A stretch of DNA of 64,000 nucleotides, taken from positions 5,456,001-5,520,000 of the forward strand of contig NZ_JACCBT010000001.1 of the NCBI RefSeq assembly GCF_013409045.1, written 5' to 3'. Made by a program: the position numbers and the translations under genes. The notes under the pieces are model-generated. The model did not search any database. It was given only the letters and a program-made list of their open reading frames with translations, and was not told the origin of the DNA. The number at the start of each line of letters is the position of its first letter. Positions within the stretch are counted from its first letter, which is position 1. The stretch comes from Actinomadura citrea. GTDB lineage: Bacteria; Actinomycetota; Actinomycetes; Streptosporangiales; Streptosporangiaceae. Below are positions 37,235-45,828 of this stretch, piece by piece.

Positions 37235-38362
37235 ATGGCAGCTGTAGGCAACGTCCTGATCGTCGGGGGCGGCACAGCCGGGTCGGCGTTGGCGATCCTC
37301 CTGGCGCGGGGCGGCGTCGCGGTGGACATCGCGGAGATCATGCCGGACGCCACCGCGCTCGGCTCGGGGATCACGCTGCAGGGCAACGCGCTGCGGGTCC
37401 TGCGCGACCTCGGCGTGTGGGAGCGGGTCAGCGCGTCCGGGTACGCATTCGACGTGCTGGGGCTGCGAGCGTCAGACGGGACGCTGATCGCGGAGATCCC
37501 CGACACGCGAACCGGTGGCCCGGACCTGCCGGCGACACTCGGCATGAACCGGCCCGAGCTGGCCGCGGTGCTCGCGGAGGCGGTGCGGGACGCGGGCGCG
37601 ACCGCTCGGTTCGGCCTGACCGTCACCGAGCTCGACGACTCCGGCGACCGGGTCACCGCGCACCTGTCCGACGGATCGACCAGCACGTACGACCTGGTCG
37701 TGGGCGCGGACGGCATCCGATCCGCGGTGCGGAGGCTGATCGGGATCGACGCGTCGCCGGTGCCGACGGGGATGGGCATCTGGCGGATCCATACGCGCCG
37801 TCCCAGGGACGTCGAGCGCACCGACCTGATCTACGGTGGGCCGTGCTTCATCGCCGGGTACTGCCCGACCGGCCCCGACACGATGTACGCCTACCTGGTG
37901 GAGAAGGCGCGGCCCCGCGAGTCGGTCACGGACGCCGACAAGCCGTCGCACATGCGCGCGCTCGCCGAGGGGTACGGCGGCGCCTGGGACGAGGTGCGCG
38001 CCGACATCACCGACCCGGACCGGATCAACTACACCTGGTTCGAGTCGCTGCTGGTCGACCGTCCGTGGAACCGAGGCCGGACCGTCCTGATAGGGGACGC
38101 CGCGCACGCATGCCCGCCGACGCTCGCGCAAGGCGCGGCGCAGTGCCTTGAGGACGCCGCCGTCCTCGCCGAACTGCTCCTGGGCGCCGACCGGCTGGAC
38201 CAATCGCTGTTCGACGCGTTCATGGACCGGCGGTACGAGCGCGCGAAGGCGGTCGTCGAGGCGTCGGTGCAGCTCGGCGAATGGCAGCTGAACCCGTCCC
38301 CCGACGCCGATGTCCGCGGCCTGATGGGCCGTATCAGCGCGATCGTGACGGAGCGGCCGTGA
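37235..38362 (+). CDS. Class A FAD-dependent aromatic monooxygenase
   Basis: 375 aa, starting seven bases after the cyclase. FAD motifs: GGGTAGSALA near residue 10, the DG motif GADGIRSAVRR and the GD motif VLIGDAAHACPPTLAQGA. This single-component flavoprotein type (salicylate hydroxylase, kynurenine monooxygenase, 6-hydroxynicotinate monooxygenase) adds one hydroxyl to an aromatic ring using NAD(P)H. In this operon it probably makes the diphenol for the extradiol enzyme. Its stop overlaps the next start as GTGA. Confidence 0.92.
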   Translation: MAAVGNVLIVGGGTAGSALAILLARGGVAVDIAEIMPDATALGSGITLQGNALRVLRDLGVWERVSASGYAFDVLGLRASDGTLIAEIPDTRTGGPDLPATLGMNRPELAAVLAEAVRDAGATARFGLTVTELDDSGDRVTAHLSDGSTSTYDLVVGADGIRSAVRRLIGIDASPVPTGMGIWRIHTRRPRDVERTDLIYGGPCFIAGYCPTGPDTMYAYLVEKARPRESVTDADKPSHMRALAEGYGGAWDEVRADITDPDRINYTWFESLLVDRPWNRGRTVLIGDAAHACPPTLAQGAAQCLEDAAVLAELLLGADRLDQSLFDAFMDRRYERAKAVVEASVQLGEWQLNPSPDADVRGLMGRISAIVTERP

Positions 38363-39360
38363 GCATCCCCACCGTCGACGTGCACGCGCACGTGCTGCTG
38401 CCACAGATCGAGGAGACCGTCGCCGGCGCACCCGGCCACGCCGAGCACCGAGAGCTGGACGCCCGCCGCAACGGCCCGGCGTCGGTGCAGGCCAGCGGCA
38501 AGATGATCGGTGAGCGGATCGAGCGGCTGACGCGGGCCGAGGCACGCCTTGCGGACATGGACGCCGCCGGGGTGGACGTACAGATCGTCAGCCCGTCGCC
38601 CTCGCACTACCACTACTGGGCTGCACCCGACCTGGCACGGACCGTCTACCGGATGGCCGGCGAGGCCACCGCCGAGCACTGCGCCAAGGCCCCGGGCCGG
38701 CTGCACGGGCTCGGGCTCGTCCCACTCCAGCATCCGGACCTCGCCGTCGAGGCTCTCGACCACGCGCTGTCGCTCGGGCTGAAGGGCGTCGAAATCTCCT
38801 CCCACGCACCCGGCCGCGAGCTCTCGGACCCGGAACTGGAGCCGCTGTGGGCGCGGGCCGCCGCGTCCGGCGCGGTGGTGTTCCTGCACCCGTTCGGCTG
38901 CACGCTGGACGAGCGGCTCGACCGGTACTACCTGTCCAACATCGTCGGGCAGCCGGCCGAGAACGCCGTCGCGCTCTCCCACCTGATCTTCTCCGGCGTC
39001 CTGGACCGGCACCCCGGCCTGAAGATCGTCGCGGCGCACGGCGGCGGCTACCTGCCGACCTGCCTCGGCCGCGCCGACCACGGCTGGCAGGTGCGCTCCG
39101 AGTCCCGCACCTGTGCAGAACCGCCGAGCCGCTACATGCGGCGGATCTGGTTCGACTCCCTCGTCTACGACCCGGGCGCGCTACGCGCGCTGATCAGCGC
39201 GGCGGGCGCGTCCCAGATCGTCCTGGGCTCGGACCACCCCTTCGACATGGGCGTGGACGACCCGCTCGACCGGCTGCGCGCCGCCCTGCCGCCCGGCGAC
39301 GAACTGGACGCCGTGCGCGGCGGCAACGCCGCTACCCTCTTCGGCCTCAAGGAGCAGTGA
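38359..39360 (+). CDS. ACMSD-like amidohydrolase-family decarboxylase
   Basis: 333 aa from a GTG at 38359 (VSIPTVDVHAHVLLP). Metal-binding landmarks of the amidohydrolase_2 group: HxH in VDVHAHV, His in FLHPFGC, His in AAHGGGY and Asp in LGSDHPFDMG. Relatives are aminocarboxymuconate-semialdehyde decarboxylase and gamma-resorcylate decarboxylase. The GSDHPFDM form is like ACMSD. Following a ring-cleaving step, decarboxylation of a carboxymuconate semialdehyde is the likely job, by inference. Confidence 0.9.
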   Translation: MSIPTVDVHAHVLLPQIEETVAGAPGHAEHRELDARRNGPASVQASGKMIGERIERLTRAEARLADMDAAGVDVQIVSPSPSHYHYWAAPDLARTVYRMAGEATAEHCAKAPGRLHGLGLVPLQHPDLAVEALDHALSLGLKGVEISSHAPGRELSDPELEPLWARAAASGAVVFLHPFGCTLDERLDRYYLSNIVGQPAENAVALSHLIFSGVLDRHPGLKIVAAHGGGYLPTCLGRADHGWQVRSESRTCAEPPSRYMRRIWFDSLVYDPGALRALISAAGASQIVLGSDHPFDMGVDDPLDRLRAALPPGDELDAVRGGNAATLFGLKEQ

Positions 39361-40298
39361 TGCCCGACCGTCTCATCACCCATCTGCGCCATGTGGACCT
39401 CGCCGTCCCCGACTACGACCGGCAGCGCGAGTTCTACGCCGGTGTCTGGGGCCTCACCGAGGTCGCCGGCGACACCGGCATCTCCTTCCTTGCGGCGGAG
39501 GGTTCGCCCGAGCAGTACGTCGTCCGGCTGCGCAGGGCGGACGAGAAGCGTCTCGACCTGGTGTCGTTCGGCGCCGCGTCCCCAGCCGACGTCGACGCGC
39601 TCGCCGAACGGCTCGGCACGGCCGGCGTCACGATCGTCGCGGAGCCCGGCAGGCTGGCCACGCCCGGCGGCGGCTACGGGATCCGGTTCTTCGACCTCGA
39701 CGGCCGGACCGTCGAGGTGTCGGCGGCCGTCGCCGTCCGCGAGCACCGCAGGCTGGAGGAGCGGGAGGCGGTCCCCGTCCGGCTGTCGCACGTCGTGCTC
39801 AACGCCCCCGACCTGGACGCCACCCGCGCCTGGTACGAGACGCACCTGGACTTCGCGCTCAGCGACACCCTGACCTCCCCGCACATGGGCAAGGTGATGC
39901 ACTTCATGCGCTGCAACCCGCAGCACCACAGCATGGCGATCGCGAAAGGACCGCACACGTCGCTGCACCACGTGTCGTTCGAGATGCGGGGTCTGGACGA
40001 GTACATGTTCGGCACCGGCCGGCTGCTGCGCGCGGGTGTCCGCATGATCTGGGGACCGGGACGTCACAAGGCCGGCGACAACACGTTCTCCTACTTCCTG
40101 GACCCGCACGGCAACACCGTCGAGTACACCACCGAGCTGGAGAGCCTGGACGAGGACGCCTGGCATCCGCACCTGTACGACTTCTCCGACCCCGACGTCA
40201 CCGATCAGTGGGGCACCGCGAACCCGATGAACGAGCTCGTCGCCAAGGAGTCGTTCAACGACCCCGACCGCGGCGTCTTCGTCGCCCCGCCCGTCTGA
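39360..40298 (+). CDS. Extradiol ring-cleavage dioxygenase (VOC fold)
   Basis: 312 aa, ATG sharing one base with the previous stop. Two VOC modules: residues 1-125, then 140-290. Iron ligands of the type I extradiol enzymes are present in the second module: His in LSHVVLNAPDL, His in LHHVSFEMRGL and Glu in TVEYTTEL. Length agrees with catechol 2,3- or 2,3-dihydroxybiphenyl dioxygenases. It would open a catecholic ring next to the hydroxyls. Confidence 0.92.
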   Translation: MPDRLITHLRHVDLAVPDYDRQREFYAGVWGLTEVAGDTGISFLAAEGSPEQYVVRLRRADEKRLDLVSFGAASPADVDALAERLGTAGVTIVAEPGRLATPGGGYGIRFFDLDGRTVEVSAAVAVREHRRLEEREAVPVRLSHVVLNAPDLDATRAWYETHLDFALSDTLTSPHMGKVMHFMRCNPQHHSMAIAKGPHTSLHHVSFEMRGLDEYMFGTGRLLRAGVRMIWGPGRHKAGDNTFSYFLDPHGNTVEYTTELESLDEDAWHPHLYDFSDPDVTDQWGTANPMNELVAKESFNDPDRGVFVAPPV

Positions 40299-40313
40299 GC
40301 CGCAAGGAGCCCC

Positions 40314-41252
40314 ATGCGTCTCGCCACGTACCTGCACCAGGGCGCCCGCCGCTGCGGCGCCGTCGAGGGCGACGACCGGATCCTGCCGTTCCCGGACGGT
40401 ACCGCCCTTCTCGACGTCGTCGCCTCCGGTTCAGTGCCGGAGACCGGCCCGGCGATCCCGCTCGCGGACGTGCGGCTCCTGCCGCCGCTCGAACCGCCGT
40501 CCGTGCGGGACTTCGTCGCGTTCGAGGAGCACGTCGAAGGCGTCCGGAAGGCCGTGGACGGTCTGTCCGGCGTCCCGGACGCCTGGTACGACGCGCCGAC
40601 CTTCTACTTCTCCAACCCGCATGCCATGGTCGGCGCGCACGACGACGTGCCGCTGCCGCCCGGGTGCCACGACCTCGACTTCGAGCTGGAGGTCGCCGCG
40701 GTCATCGGGCGCGCGGGCGCCGACCTGTCCCCCGGGCAGGCCCGCGCCCACATCTTCGGCTACACGATCTTCAACGACTGGTCGGCGCGCGACCTGCAGT
40801 CACGGGAGATGCGGGTCGGCCTCGGCCCGTGCAAGGGCAAGGACTTCGCCACAACGCTCGGGCCCTGGCTCGTCACCGCCGACGAGTTGGAGCCCTACCG
40901 CGACGCGGACGGTTTCCTGCGGCTCGTGCTGACCGCCGAGGTCAACGGCAAGGTCGTCGGGCGGGACCTGCTGTCGAACATGGGCTGGCCGTTCGAGGAC
41001 CTCGTCGCCTACGCCTCACGCGGCGCCCGGCTGCGGCCCGGCGACGTCCTCGGCTCGGGGACCTGCGGCAACGGCGGCTGCCTCGCCGAACTATGGGGCC
41101 TTGCGGCTGAGCAGACCCCGCCGCCGCTCACACCCGGCGACACCGTCACGCTGACCGTCGAGGGGATCGGCACCGTCTCCAACACGATCGTCCCGGGAGT
41201 CGCTCCGGTGCCGATCCCGCGCGCCCGCAAACGCACGCGGGAACGTCCGTGA
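40314..41252 (+). CDS. Second fumarylacetoacetate hydrolase-family protein
   Basis: 312 aa after AAGGAGCCCC. FAH fold with DFELEVAAVIGR (ExE ligands), IFNDWSARDLQ and a complete C-terminus with GDVLGSGTCGNGGC and GDTVTLTVEGIG. It differs enough from the first operon gene to have its own reaction; the GTCGNG loop is that of fumarylacetoacetase/4-oxalocrotonate-type members. Probably hydrolyses the meta-cleavage product. Overlaps the SDR start as GTGA. Confidence 0.92.
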   Translation: MRLATYLHQGARRCGAVEGDDRILPFPDGTALLDVVASGSVPETGPAIPLADVRLLPPLEPPSVRDFVAFEEHVEGVRKAVDGLSGVPDAWYDAPTFYFSNPHAMVGAHDDVPLPPGCHDLDFELEVAAVIGRAGADLSPGQARAHIFGYTIFNDWSARDLQSREMRVGLGPCKGKDFATTLGPWLVTADELEPYRDADGFLRLVLTAEVNGKVVGRDLLSNMGWPFEDLVAYASRGARLRPGDVLGSGTCGNGGCLAELWGLAAEQTPPPLTPGDTVTLTVEGIGTVSNTIVPGVAPVPIPRARKRTRERP

Positions 41253-41306
41253 AGCGGGTCGCCGGCAAGATCGTCCTGGTCACCGGCGCCGCACGGGGCC
41301 AAGGCG
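41249..41306 (+). pseudogene. Truncated short-chain dehydrogenase (first 19 codons)
   Basis: The GTG at 41249 overlaps the preceding stop and begins VKRVAGKIVLVTGAARGQG, the N-terminal strand and TGxxxGxG loop of an SDR. After GQG the frame becomes Arg-rich noise. The last gene of the operon has lost its remaining 230 or so codons. Confidence 0.75.
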
Positions 41307-41309
41307 ATG

Positions 41310-41640
41310 ATCGTCGGCAAGTCCGAGAACGACCGCCCGGTCGCGCCCGGTCCGCCGCTGAACAGGATGTCGAAGCAGTACCACGGGCGCCCGCGCGTGC
41401 AGGCGCGGGCGCCCGCACACCGGACGCCAGTTCAGGACCACGAAGTCGCCCGGCGCCACCTCGGTCACACCCTCGCCCACCGACTCCACAACCCCCGGGC
41501 GACCTCGTGCCCGAGCAGGAACGGGAACTCGTCGTTGATCTCGCGCTCGCGGTTCGGGTTGGTGAGATGCGTCGGGCTGTATGGGCGCCGCTGTGGGTAG
41601 CGGTGGAGTGGAAGGCCGCCGTCCTGATGCCGAGAAGGCA
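41310..41640 (-). pseudogene. Inverted fragment of a zinc alcohol dehydrogenase
   Basis: Reading leftward, INDEFPFLLGHEVARG, then SVGEGVTEVAPGDFVVLNWRPVCG and RPWYCFD in a third frame, match the N-terminal third of NAD/mycothiol-dependent alcohol dehydrogenases (HE of the GHE motif, the four-Cys lobe beginning). The pieces lie in different frames and the fragment abuts the truncated SDR. It marks a rearrangement breakpoint, and no intact gene lies in 41253-41716. Confidence 0.7.
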
Positions 41641-41716
41641 TGCCCGGCACTGCTGGCTACCGACCGGCCTGGTCCGCGATATCCCCCTTGGGTGTGGTCA
41701 AGAGGCTTTGGGAGGT

Positions 41717-42163
41717 CTAGTCGTCCGAGGGGAGTACAAGCTTCTGCAAGGAGTTTCGTAGGTGCTCGGCGGTCTTCGGGGTGAGAGGCTCCAGGAACTC
41801 GCGCTCGGCTTTGTCGTTTGCGTCGATGGCCAGGCGGAGGGTGGCGCGGCCGGCCTCGGTCAGTTCGACTACGTTGCGGCGGCGGTCTTCCGCGTGCGGG
41901 TGACGTGACACCAGGCCCTTGCCCTCCAGGGCGTCCAGCATCGCGACCATCGTGGTGCGGTCGATGCCCAGCCGGCGCGCCGCTTGCTGCTGGGACGCCG
42001 GTTCACGGCCCGTGAGGGCGAGCAAGATGCCCAGTTCGCGCCCGTCGATGCCGTACGGCTTCACCGCGTTCGCGGCCAGCTCGGCCATCCGAAGATGCGC
42101 ATGCTTGAGCAGGTAGACGAGGTTCCTGCTCAGCTCGGGGCCCGGCCCATCACTGCTAGACAC
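41717..42163 (-). CDS. MarR-family regulator
   Basis: 148 aa from a GTG at 42163. A winged helix domain: RELGILLALTGREPASQQQAARRLGIDRTTMVAMLDALEGKGLVSR, wing HPHAEDRRRNVVELT. Normal length. It is divergent from the epimerase gene and their short shared region contains a long inverted repeat, so the epimerase is the expected target. Confidence 0.93.
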   Translation of the reverse strand: MSSSDGPGPELSRNLVYLLKHAHLRMAELAANAVKPYGIDGRELGILLALTGREPASQQQAARRLGIDRTTMVAMLDALEGKGLVSRHPHAEDRRRNVVELTEAGRATLRLAIDANDKAEREFLEPLTPKTAEHLRNSLQKLVLPSDD

Positions 42164-42183
42164 GGAGGGATTCTATCGATAAC

Positions 42184-42210
42184 CTGATCGTCAGTAATAC
42201 TGATAATCAG
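42184..42210. promoter_or_regulatory. MarR operator, 27-bp pseudopalindrome
   Basis: CTGAT cgt CAGTA a TACTG ata ATCAG, centred on 42197: 11 of 13 positions pair across the centre. Lies between the divergent MarR and epimerase genes, within 27 bp of the epimerase start. Confidence 0.8.
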
Positions 42211-42236
42211 CAAGGCGACAGGAAGAAGTGAGGGCA

Positions 42237-43205
42237 ATGATCCTGGTCACCGGAGGTATGGGATTCATCGGCTCCCACACCGTGCGGGCACTGCTCGACC
42301 TCGGCGAGAGCTGCGTGCTGGTCCAGCGCCGGACGGGCGAGCTTCCGGCGGATCTCGCAGGCGGGCGGTCGGTGGCGGAACAGGCCGACATCACCGACCT
42401 GAGCGCATTGCTCGACGTCGGCGAGCGTCACGACATCACCGGCATCGTGCACCTCGCGGGCTCGATGCCCTGGCCGCCTGATTCCGAGCAGCCCGTCGAG
42501 GCGGCGCGAAAGGCCCTGGACGGCCTGTTCAACGTCCTGCAGGCGGCCCAGGACTGGGGTGTGGACCGGGTGGGCGTCGCGAGCACGATCGGTGTCTACG
42601 GCGGTCTCGCCGCCGAGGGGCCGCTCGGGGCCGGCGAGGGCCCGCTCAGTGAGGACATGCCGCTGTCGATGACCTCAGCCCACCTGATCCCGACCTTCAA
42701 GAAAATCGGTGAGCTGCTCAACGCTCACCTGGCCGACGCCGCCGCCATCGATGTCGTCAACTACCGCATCTCCGGCACCTGGGGTCCGCGAGACCCCCAT
42801 GGCGCGTTGTTCTTCGCGGCTCCCGAGCTCGTCCATGCCGCCGTCCGCGGAACCGAGCCGGACCTGTCCACGCTCGCCGGGCCCGCGCACGCGGAAGATT
42901 CGATCGACCTGTGCTACGTGAAGGACACCGCCCGGGCGATCGCGCTCCTCCAGCTCGCGGACCGGCTCGACCACCGCACCTACAACGTCGCGTCCGGACG
43001 CGCGACCACCAACGCCGAGATCATCGCCGCGATCAAGCACGTGGTACCGGACGCCCGGGTCGAGCTGCCCACCGGAGGGGACGCCCGCCAGAACTACCTC
43101 GACATCACCCGGCTCCAAGACGACACCGGCTACAAGCCCGAATATGACACCGAACGCGCGGTCACCGACTACATCGCCTGGCTGCGCGCGGGCAACGAAC
43201 ACTGA
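42237..43205 (+). CDS. NAD-dependent epimerase/dehydratase (extended SDR)
   Basis: 322 aa from ATG 42237 (MILVTGGMGFIGSH); a GTG at 42228 is possible. NAD motif TGGMGFIG, then DITD and HLAGSMPW. The catalytic Tyr of the YxxxK motif is missing: the position reads IPTFKK, so Ile stands where Tyr is expected while the Lys and the following Glu remain. That suggests loss of normal epimerase chemistry or a reductase-like use. It faces the MarR gene. Confidence 0.85.
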   Translation: MILVTGGMGFIGSHTVRALLDLGESCVLVQRRTGELPADLAGGRSVAEQADITDLSALLDVGERHDITGIVHLAGSMPWPPDSEQPVEAARKALDGLFNVLQAAQDWGVDRVGVASTIGVYGGLAAEGPLGAGEGPLSEDMPLSMTSAHLIPTFKKIGELLNAHLADAAAIDVVNYRISGTWGPRDPHGALFFAAPELVHAAVRGTEPDLSTLAGPAHAEDSIDLCYVKDTARAIALLQLADRLDHRTYNVASGRATTNAEIIAAIKHVVPDARVELPTGGDARQNYLDITRLQDDTGYKPEYDTERAVTDYIAWLRAGNEH

Positions 43206-43386
43206 GCACCATCCGGGCGCCGTGGTGTGCGCAATGGTCACAGCGGTCCGCCGAATCGCAGCAGAAGACCGCGAAGACCGGGTCGGTGTCACCACGGTGT
43301 CGGGTACTCGGCGGTGAGCTGGTCGGCGGTGGACCAGTGCGTCGTAGCCGGCTCCCCGAGCGACCGGTTCGTGGCAGAGTGGCGGG

Positions 43387-44121
43387 ATGTCTGGCGCGCG
43401 GTACGGGATGGATGCGCCCTACGGGTTCAGCTTCGTGGGCTTGGTCGTGCTGGGGTTCTGGGTGACCGGGCTGGTGATGGCGGTCACCGCCGATCTGGCC
43501 GCCGCGCTGCCCGCGCTGGTCTCCGGCACCCTGCTGGCGGGATGCCTGGCCCTGAGCCTGCACGCCACGCTGCGCGGCAAGTTCCTGGTCTGGCGAGACG
43601 TGCTGGACGAGCTGGACCTGCGTGGCGACGAACGGCTGCTCGACCTCGGCTGCGGACGCGGCGCCGTCCTGTTGGCCGCCGCCCGGCACCTCCCGCAGGG
43701 CCGGGCGGTCGGCGTGGACCTGTGGCGCGGACGGGACCAGTCCGGCAACACCCCTGCGGCGACCCTGCGCAACGCCCGCGCCGAAGGCGTCGCCGACCGC
43801 GTCCACGTGCAAGGGGGTGACCTGCGCAGACTCCCCTACGCGGAGGCTAGCTTCGACCTGGTCGTGTCCAGCCTGACGGTGCACACCATCTTCGGCGCGG
43901 ACGCCCGCGCCCAAGCGGTCGGCGAGGCGTACCGGGTGCTGCGGCCGGGCGGCCGCCTGCTGATCGCCGACCTGGCGCGGACCCCCCGCGAGTACGCTGC
44001 GGTGCTGGCCCGGCTGAACGCCCAGGACATCCGCGTGCGCGGCCTCGGCTGGCGCGCGTGGTGGGGCAGTCCGTGGGTCCCGACCCGCCTGCTCACCGCC
44101 CGCAAACCGGCCACCCCCTGA
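43387..44121 (+). CDS. Membrane-anchored class I methyltransferase
   Basis: 244 aa. Two membrane helices (about residues 15-35 and 40-60: GLVVLGFWVTGLVMAV, LAAALPALVSGTLLAGCLA) precede a SAM methyltransferase domain with motif I LLDLGCGRGAVLL, VGVDLW, and VLRPGGRLLIAD as motif III. The anchor suggests a membrane lipid or quinone substrate. Single gene. Confidence 0.87.
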   Translation: MSGARYGMDAPYGFSFVGLVVLGFWVTGLVMAVTADLAAALPALVSGTLLAGCLALSLHATLRGKFLVWRDVLDELDLRGDERLLDLGCGRGAVLLAAARHLPQGRAVGVDLWRGRDQSGNTPAATLRNARAEGVADRVHVQGGDLRRLPYAEASFDLVVSSLTVHTIFGADARAQAVGEAYRVLRPGGRLLIADLARTPREYAAVLARLNAQDIRVRGLGWRAWWGSPWVPTRLLTARKPATP

Positions 44122-44347
44122 ACACACCTACCGGCACGATCCAGGCCCCGTGGTCACCTGGCGTCCGACGAGGTGCAAGAAGGTGGCGGTTCCGCAAAGG
44201 CCGATGCCCCGTCGGCTCCTGGCAGCGTCGGCGAGTCACCCACCGCTTGGCCGATCAGTGTCGCGTCTTCCACCGGCACCGTGGCCCTAGGCCGCCTGCT
44301 TACCGGGTACCGGGGACGGCCGGTCACGGGAGTGGTCGCCGGGACGC

Positions 44348-45742
44348 TCATCGCCGCGCCGGCCGTGCGGACGTTCGTCCAATAGTGGGGCATGCGAGAT
44401 CCAGAACGGTGGCGATGCGGTCCAGCGTGCTGATCGGTGGGGTGTAGGGCAGGCGCAGGTGGTGGGAGTGGGTCGCGTCGGCCGCGAATGACGGCCCCGG
44501 GGAGAGTTCGAGTCCGTGGGCGCGGGCGCGCGTCGTGACGAGATCGGCCCGCATGGTGGTCAGGCGCAACCAGAGCGCGAGCCCTCCGGGAGGAACCGTG
44601 AACCGCCAGCGGTCGTCTCCGGCCAGCAGCCCGCTCAGGTGGTCGCGCTGCCGTCGCAGGACGGCCCGCCGGTCGCGCAGCAGCGGTTCCAGGTCGCGCA
44701 GGAGTTCGATGGCGACCAGTTGCTGGGTCGGCGCCGCCGACAGCGGTTCGCACAGGGGATGGCGAGCCAGCACGCCGACGAGCGCGGCGGGCCCGCGGAT
44801 CCAGCCGACCCGCAGGCCGGCCCAGATCGTTTTGGCCGCCGACCCGATGAGGATGGAGCCGGGTATCCGCTGAACCGGTGCGGGGGTGTCGCGCAGGTCG
44901 AGGTCGCGCATGGTCTCATCGACCACCACGGTCACGCGATGCCGTTCGGCCAGCCGGGCCACGGTCCGCCGGACGGCCTTCGGCATGAGCGCGCCGGTCG
45001 GGTTCTGGAAATCGGGGACGAGGTAGGCCATCCCGCCTGTGGCGGTCCGCAATGCGTCTTCGAGCTGGTCAAGGTCCCAGCCGTCCGCGGTCACCCGGCA
45101 GCCGACCAGGCGCGTGCCGATGGCCCGGAAGCCGGCCAGCGGATCGAAATAGGTGGGGATCTCCACGGCCACGGCCCGGGGACGCAGATGCGTCGACAGC
45201 AGCGCCAGAGCCGAGCGCGTACCCGAGGTGATCAGTATCTGTTCGGGACGCGTGGCGAGCCGCTCCCGCGTGTAGCGGTCCGCGATCAGTGATCGCAGCT
45301 CAGGTAGCCCCGGACCGGTCTCCCCGCTTTCGGCCAGGACCGGTCCGGAACGCTCGGCCGCTCTCAGCACGGCCCGCTGATAGAGCGCGTGCGGTGCCGC
45401 CGGAACCGCCCTGCGGAGGTCGATGGCGCCGTCCTCGCCAAGGGCCGAGGACGGCGCGATGCGCGCCGTGGCCTCCGGCGGAAGCCGCAACGTGCTCGCG
45501 CTGCCGCGGCGGGTGTCGACCCGTCCCTCGTCACGCAGGATGCCCAGCGCCGCGATCACCGTGCCGCGGCTGACGCCGAGTGCCGCGGCGGCACGCCGTT
45601 CGGCGGGCAGCCGGGAGCCGACCCGCAACCGTCCGTCCAGAGTCGCGTCGCCGACCGCGTCGGCCAGCGCTCGCGCCAGGCCGGCATCCGGTCTGCGCCA
45701 TGCGCCCAGCGCGGCGGCCAACTGGTTGTCCGTGATGTGCAC
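44348..45742 (-). CDS. MocR-type regulator (GntR helix-turn-helix plus aminotransferase domain)
   Basis: 464 aa from a GTG at 45742. The N-terminal winged helix (LARALADAVGDATLDGRLRVGSRLPAERRAAAALGVSRGTV) is joined to a type I aminotransferase-like domain with the PLP lysine in SAAKTIWAGLRVGWI. MocR proteins use the PLP domain as a sensor of PLP or amino compounds. It is divergent from the PLP decarboxylase and an inverted repeat lies between them, so that gene is the likely target. Confidence 0.92.
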   Translation of the reverse strand: MHITDNQLAAALGAWRRPDAGLARALADAVGDATLDGRLRVGSRLPAERRAAAALGVSRGTVIAALGILRDEGRVDTRRGSASTLRLPPEATARIAPSSALGEDGAIDLRRAVPAAPHALYQRAVLRAAERSGPVLAESGETGPGLPELRSLIADRYTRERLATRPEQILITSGTRSALALLSTHLRPRAVAVEIPTYFDPLAGFRAIGTRLVGCRVTADGWDLDQLEDALRTATGGMAYLVPDFQNPTGALMPKAVRRTVARLAERHRVTVVVDETMRDLDLRDTPAPVQRIPGSILIGSAAKTIWAGLRVGWIRGPAALVGVLARHPLCEPLSAAPTQQLVAIELLRDLEPLLRDRRAVLRRQRDHLSGLLAGDDRWRFTVPPGGLALWLRLTTMRADLVTTRARAHGLELSPGPSFAADATHSHHLRLPYTPPISTLDRIATVLDLACPTIGRTSARPARR

Positions 45743-45769
45743 TAGTCCAGTTTGCCGGTATTGGACCAG
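45742..45769. promoter_or_regulatory. MocR operator candidate
   Basis: CTAGTCCA at 45742-45749 and TGGACCAG at 45762-45769 are inverted copies with one mismatch and a 12-nt spacer, covering the regulator start and the adjacent upstream DNA in the 86-bp gap to the decarboxylase gene. Confidence 0.6.
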
Positions 45770-45828
45770 TATTCTGCGCCCTGCTCCGGATACCGTCCAC
45801 CTGGAACCACGGAAATCGGAGCCCTCCC

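Noticed and set aside
43162..44127. A long leftward frame opposite the methyltransferase
   Set aside because: Shadow with Gln/Gly/Arg bias; the rightward frame has a clear SAM motif and helices.
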